From an uncultured Methylophilaceae bacterium (lineage in GTDB: Bacteria; Pseudomonadota; Gammaproteobacteria; Burkholderiales; Methylophilaceae): DNA of 47,565 bases. Made by a program: the position numbers and the translations under genes. How positions within the stretch are numbered: position 1 is the stretch's first letter; each line of letters opens with the position of its first letter. Where the stretch lies: the NCBI GenBank assembly GCA_903863255.1, contig CAIPBJ010000025.1, forward strand, positions 1 to 47,565, written 5' to 3'. This document shows positions 45,935 to 47,565 of this stretch, piece by piece. The notes under the pieces were generated by a model, which was not told the origin of the DNA, did no database searches, and worked only from the letters and a program-made list of their open reading frames with translations.

Positions 45935-47365
45935 TTACCCCTTGAAATCTTCCTGCATCTGAATACGGCTATAAAGCGTTGTGCGATTGATTCCTAATAG
46001 TTTCGCTGCCTGACTGAGATTACCGTGGGTAATTTTCATTGCAGCATCAACATAAGCCTTCTCCCAGGATTTTAGGACATGGTCCAAACTTACATTAGCT
46101 TGAGTTTGCAAGTGACGATAAGCATGATTTCCCAAAGACGCTTCATCCGTCATCAACTGAAGTTCCGAGGAACTTGAAAGCTGGACTAAATCAAGCTCGG
46201 CAGCAAGTTGCGTATCATTTATCATCTGACCAGCATATTTTGCAATCAGCCGAATAATAATATTTCTTAGTTCTCTAACATTCCCAGGGAAATGGTAGCC
46301 TAACCAGCGCTGTTGAGATTTTTGATCAAATTCAAAAGGTTTCTGATGGGTTTCACGGGCATAAAAGTCCCTAAAATGCTCCAATAGCAATAAGCGATCA
46401 TTTTCAAGTTCTCGTAGTGGCGGAACTCTTATCGCAAACACGCTTAGTCTATGATATAGATCGATACGAAAACGACCTGAGCGCACTTCCTCTCGCAAGT
46501 CTCTATTTGTAGCTGCAACTATCCTTGCCATGCTTTTTCTTGTCTGTGTCTCTCCAATACGCTGATACTCGCCGTTTTCGAGAACTCGAAGCAGTTTAGC
46601 TTGCATTTCCAATGAAAGTTCACCGATCTCATCCAAAAACAATGTTCCGTCACTGGCATCTTCAAAATAACCTGTATTGATGCCAGCTGCACCTGTAAAC
46701 GCTCCCTTAGCGTGCCCGAACAATATCGATTCAGCAAGTGAGGGTGAGATTGCCGCACAATTTACAGAAAGATATGGCTTCCTTGAGCGCTGACTTAAGC
46801 GATGCAAGCAATTTGCCACCAATTCTTTGCCACTCCCGGACTCCCCCTCGATCAAAACTGGAAATGGGGCATCAGCAAACTGCCCAATCTGGGTTCGGAG
46901 AATTTGAACCGGTAAACTTTCTCCAAGCAAACCACAACTTTCCTGTTTAGTTTGGCCTTCACCTAATTCAGCATCTTGAAGTTTTAATGCATTTTGGAGC
47001 AATTCCTGGAGGCGCACCACATCGCAGGGCTTGGGAACGAAATCAACCGCTCCGAGAGCCAAGGCATGCTTAACGTTAACGTTCTCATTCTGACCTGAAA
47101 GAACTATGATTTTCATTGTTGGCGAATGAGCCAGAAGCTCGCCAATCATTTTGAATCCCTCGTCAGGCTTGTGAGGAAGTGGAGGCAAACCAAGATCCAC
47201 AAGTGCTAAGGAAGGGGGTCTTTCTAGTTGCCTTAGCAAGCTCTTTGCCTGAATCCTTGACTCAGCCACGCATACTTCAAAATCCCTGCTTAGAACAAAA
47301 TGCAATGTATCTGTGATTAGTGGATCATCATCAATAATGATAAGTACTGGACGAAGTGCAGCCAT
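45935..47365 (-). CDS. Sigma-54-dependent response regulator (NtrC/PrsR family)
   Basis: A 476-aa NtrC-type activator: receiver domain (about 5-125) with acidic pocket IIDDDPL, phospho-acceptor Asp57 in LALVDLGLP and Lys112; AAA domain (about 145-385) with Walker A GESGSGKE (174-181), the sigma-54-contacting GAFTGA (221-226) and Walker B TLFLDEIGE; Fis-type HTH at the end (about 446-466, LSQAAKLLGINRTTLYSR). It is the first gene of the MSHA-like operon, so it may regulate its own operon or remote sigma-54 promoters. No cognate histidine kinase is present in the window. Confidence 0.94.
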   Translation of the reverse strand: MAALRPVLIIIDDDPLITDTLHFVLSRDFEVCVAESRIQAKSLLRQLERPPSLALVDLGLPPLPHKPDEGFKMIGELLAHSPTMKIIVLSGQNENVNVKHALALGAVDFVPKPCDVVRLQELLQNALKLQDAELGEGQTKQESCGLLGESLPVQILRTQIGQFADAPFPVLIEGESGSGKELVANCLHRLSQRSRKPYLSVNCAAISPSLAESILFGHAKGAFTGAAGINTGYFEDASDGTLFLDEIGELSLEMQAKLLRVLENGEYQRIGETQTRKSMARIVAATNRDLREEVRSGRFRIDLYHRLSVFAIRVPPLRELENDRLLLLEHFRDFYARETHQKPFEFDQKSQQRWLGYHFPGNVRELRNIIIRLIAKYAGQMINDTQLAAELDLVQLSSSSELQLMTDEASLGNHAYRHLQTQANVSLDHVLKSWEKAYVDAAMKITHGNLSQAAKLLGINRTTLYSRIQMQEDFKG

Positions 47366-47424
47366 TATAATTAACCTTTTTGCTGGGCACTCAAGAAAAT
47401 TGAATACGAATTCTTCATCCTATT

Positions 47425-47453
47425 ACTATAACGTTTATATCCTTTCGTATCAA
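47425..47453 (-). promoter_or_regulatory. Sigma-70 promoter of the regulator-pilus operon
   Basis: On the minus strand TTGATA (47453-47448), a 17-base spacer and TATAGT (47430-47425) match the -35/-10 consensus with optimal spacing. The start point would be near 47418, giving a leader of about 53 bases before the regulator ATG, with AAAGG near the start codon. No sigma-54 -24/-12 motif (TGGCAC-N5-TTGC) was seen here. Confidence 0.65.
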
Positions 47454-47528
47454 TTACATTGCTCACGATACACTTCAACCAGGCTTTTACTGCCGACCAT
47501 ATCTTTTAAAGATTAAAAATCCTCTTTT

Positions 47529-47565
47529 TGAACTGCCCCCCAAATGTTGGACATTAATTTGGGGT
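47529..47565. mobile_element. IS3-like insertion sequence end (continues beyond the right edge)
   Basis: The last 37 bases are the perfect reverse complement of 75-111, so the same end of the same IS type flanks the unique region in inverted orientation. The element continues outside the window. The 37-bp run starts with the TG expected of an IS3-family terminus, directly after a run of T. Confidence 0.75.

Overview
The window is an AT-rich, gene-dense chromosomal segment from a Gram-negative bacterium, most likely a betaproteobacterium. The evidence is lipid A/Kdo chemistry (waaA), a TolC/RND pump, an MSHA/type IV pilus-like machine, a split class II ribonucleotide reductase (nrdJa/nrdJb) and a pcm-tolC-waaA neighbourhood. 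The genus is not decidable from sequence alone. Both window edges lie inside the same kind of insertion-sequence end: a perfect 37-bp inverted repeat at 75-111 and 47529-47565, TG...CA-bounded and IS3-like. The window is therefore probably a contig that stops at two copies of one IS.

Layout, left to right. 133-9410 (mostly minus strand): a small orphan protein, a family-9 glycosyltransferase, mutY, an AsmA-like protein, uppP, a YidB-like protein with an intrinsic terminator, rluB, and thiC behind a TPP riboswitch. 9606-17341 (plus): a 46-residue membrane protein, then an efflux operon: TetR regulator with tandem palindromic operators, lipoprotein adaptor, RND pump, a pcm-like methyltransferase, TolC, and an isochorismatase-like hydrolase. 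waaA converges on it. 18940-22151 (plus): nrdJa-nrdJb behind a candidate NrdR box, plus a small membrane protein. 22236-26439: a monoheme cytochrome c behind a perfect FNR-type box, a 41-residue basic protein, DUF4186 and DUF1993 proteins, and cobT-cobS-cobC for the last steps of cobalamin assembly, the cofactor that NrdJ needs. 26713-33301: tRNA-Phe, an old-yellow-enzyme homologue, a rhodanese and TusA-like pair, valS, and an NfeD/SPFH membrane pair.

33304-47365 (minus) is the most distinctive region. A sigma-54-type response regulator with a good sigma-70 promoter heads one tightly packed run of eleven genes: an ExeA/MshM ATPase with a C-terminal SPOR-like region, MshL secretin, MshN TPR protein, MshE ATPase, MshG platform, MshI/J/K-like alignment proteins, two pilin-like proteins, and a MoeB/ThiF enzyme. 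The assembly ATPase carries two tandem MshEN motifs (24 residues, 5-residue spacer), the known c-di-GMP-binding arrangement. The two pilin-like proteins share a Cys-rich module (PCP...C-x4-G-x-[IF]-P-[WY]-x-T) found three times, one copy containing a DxNxDGxxD calcium-loop motif. No short major pilin, prepilin peptidase or retraction ATPase is present here. This locus is the best candidate for an under-described system: a c-di-GMP- and two-component-controlled MSHA-like fibre or secretion machine with unusual modular minor pilins.
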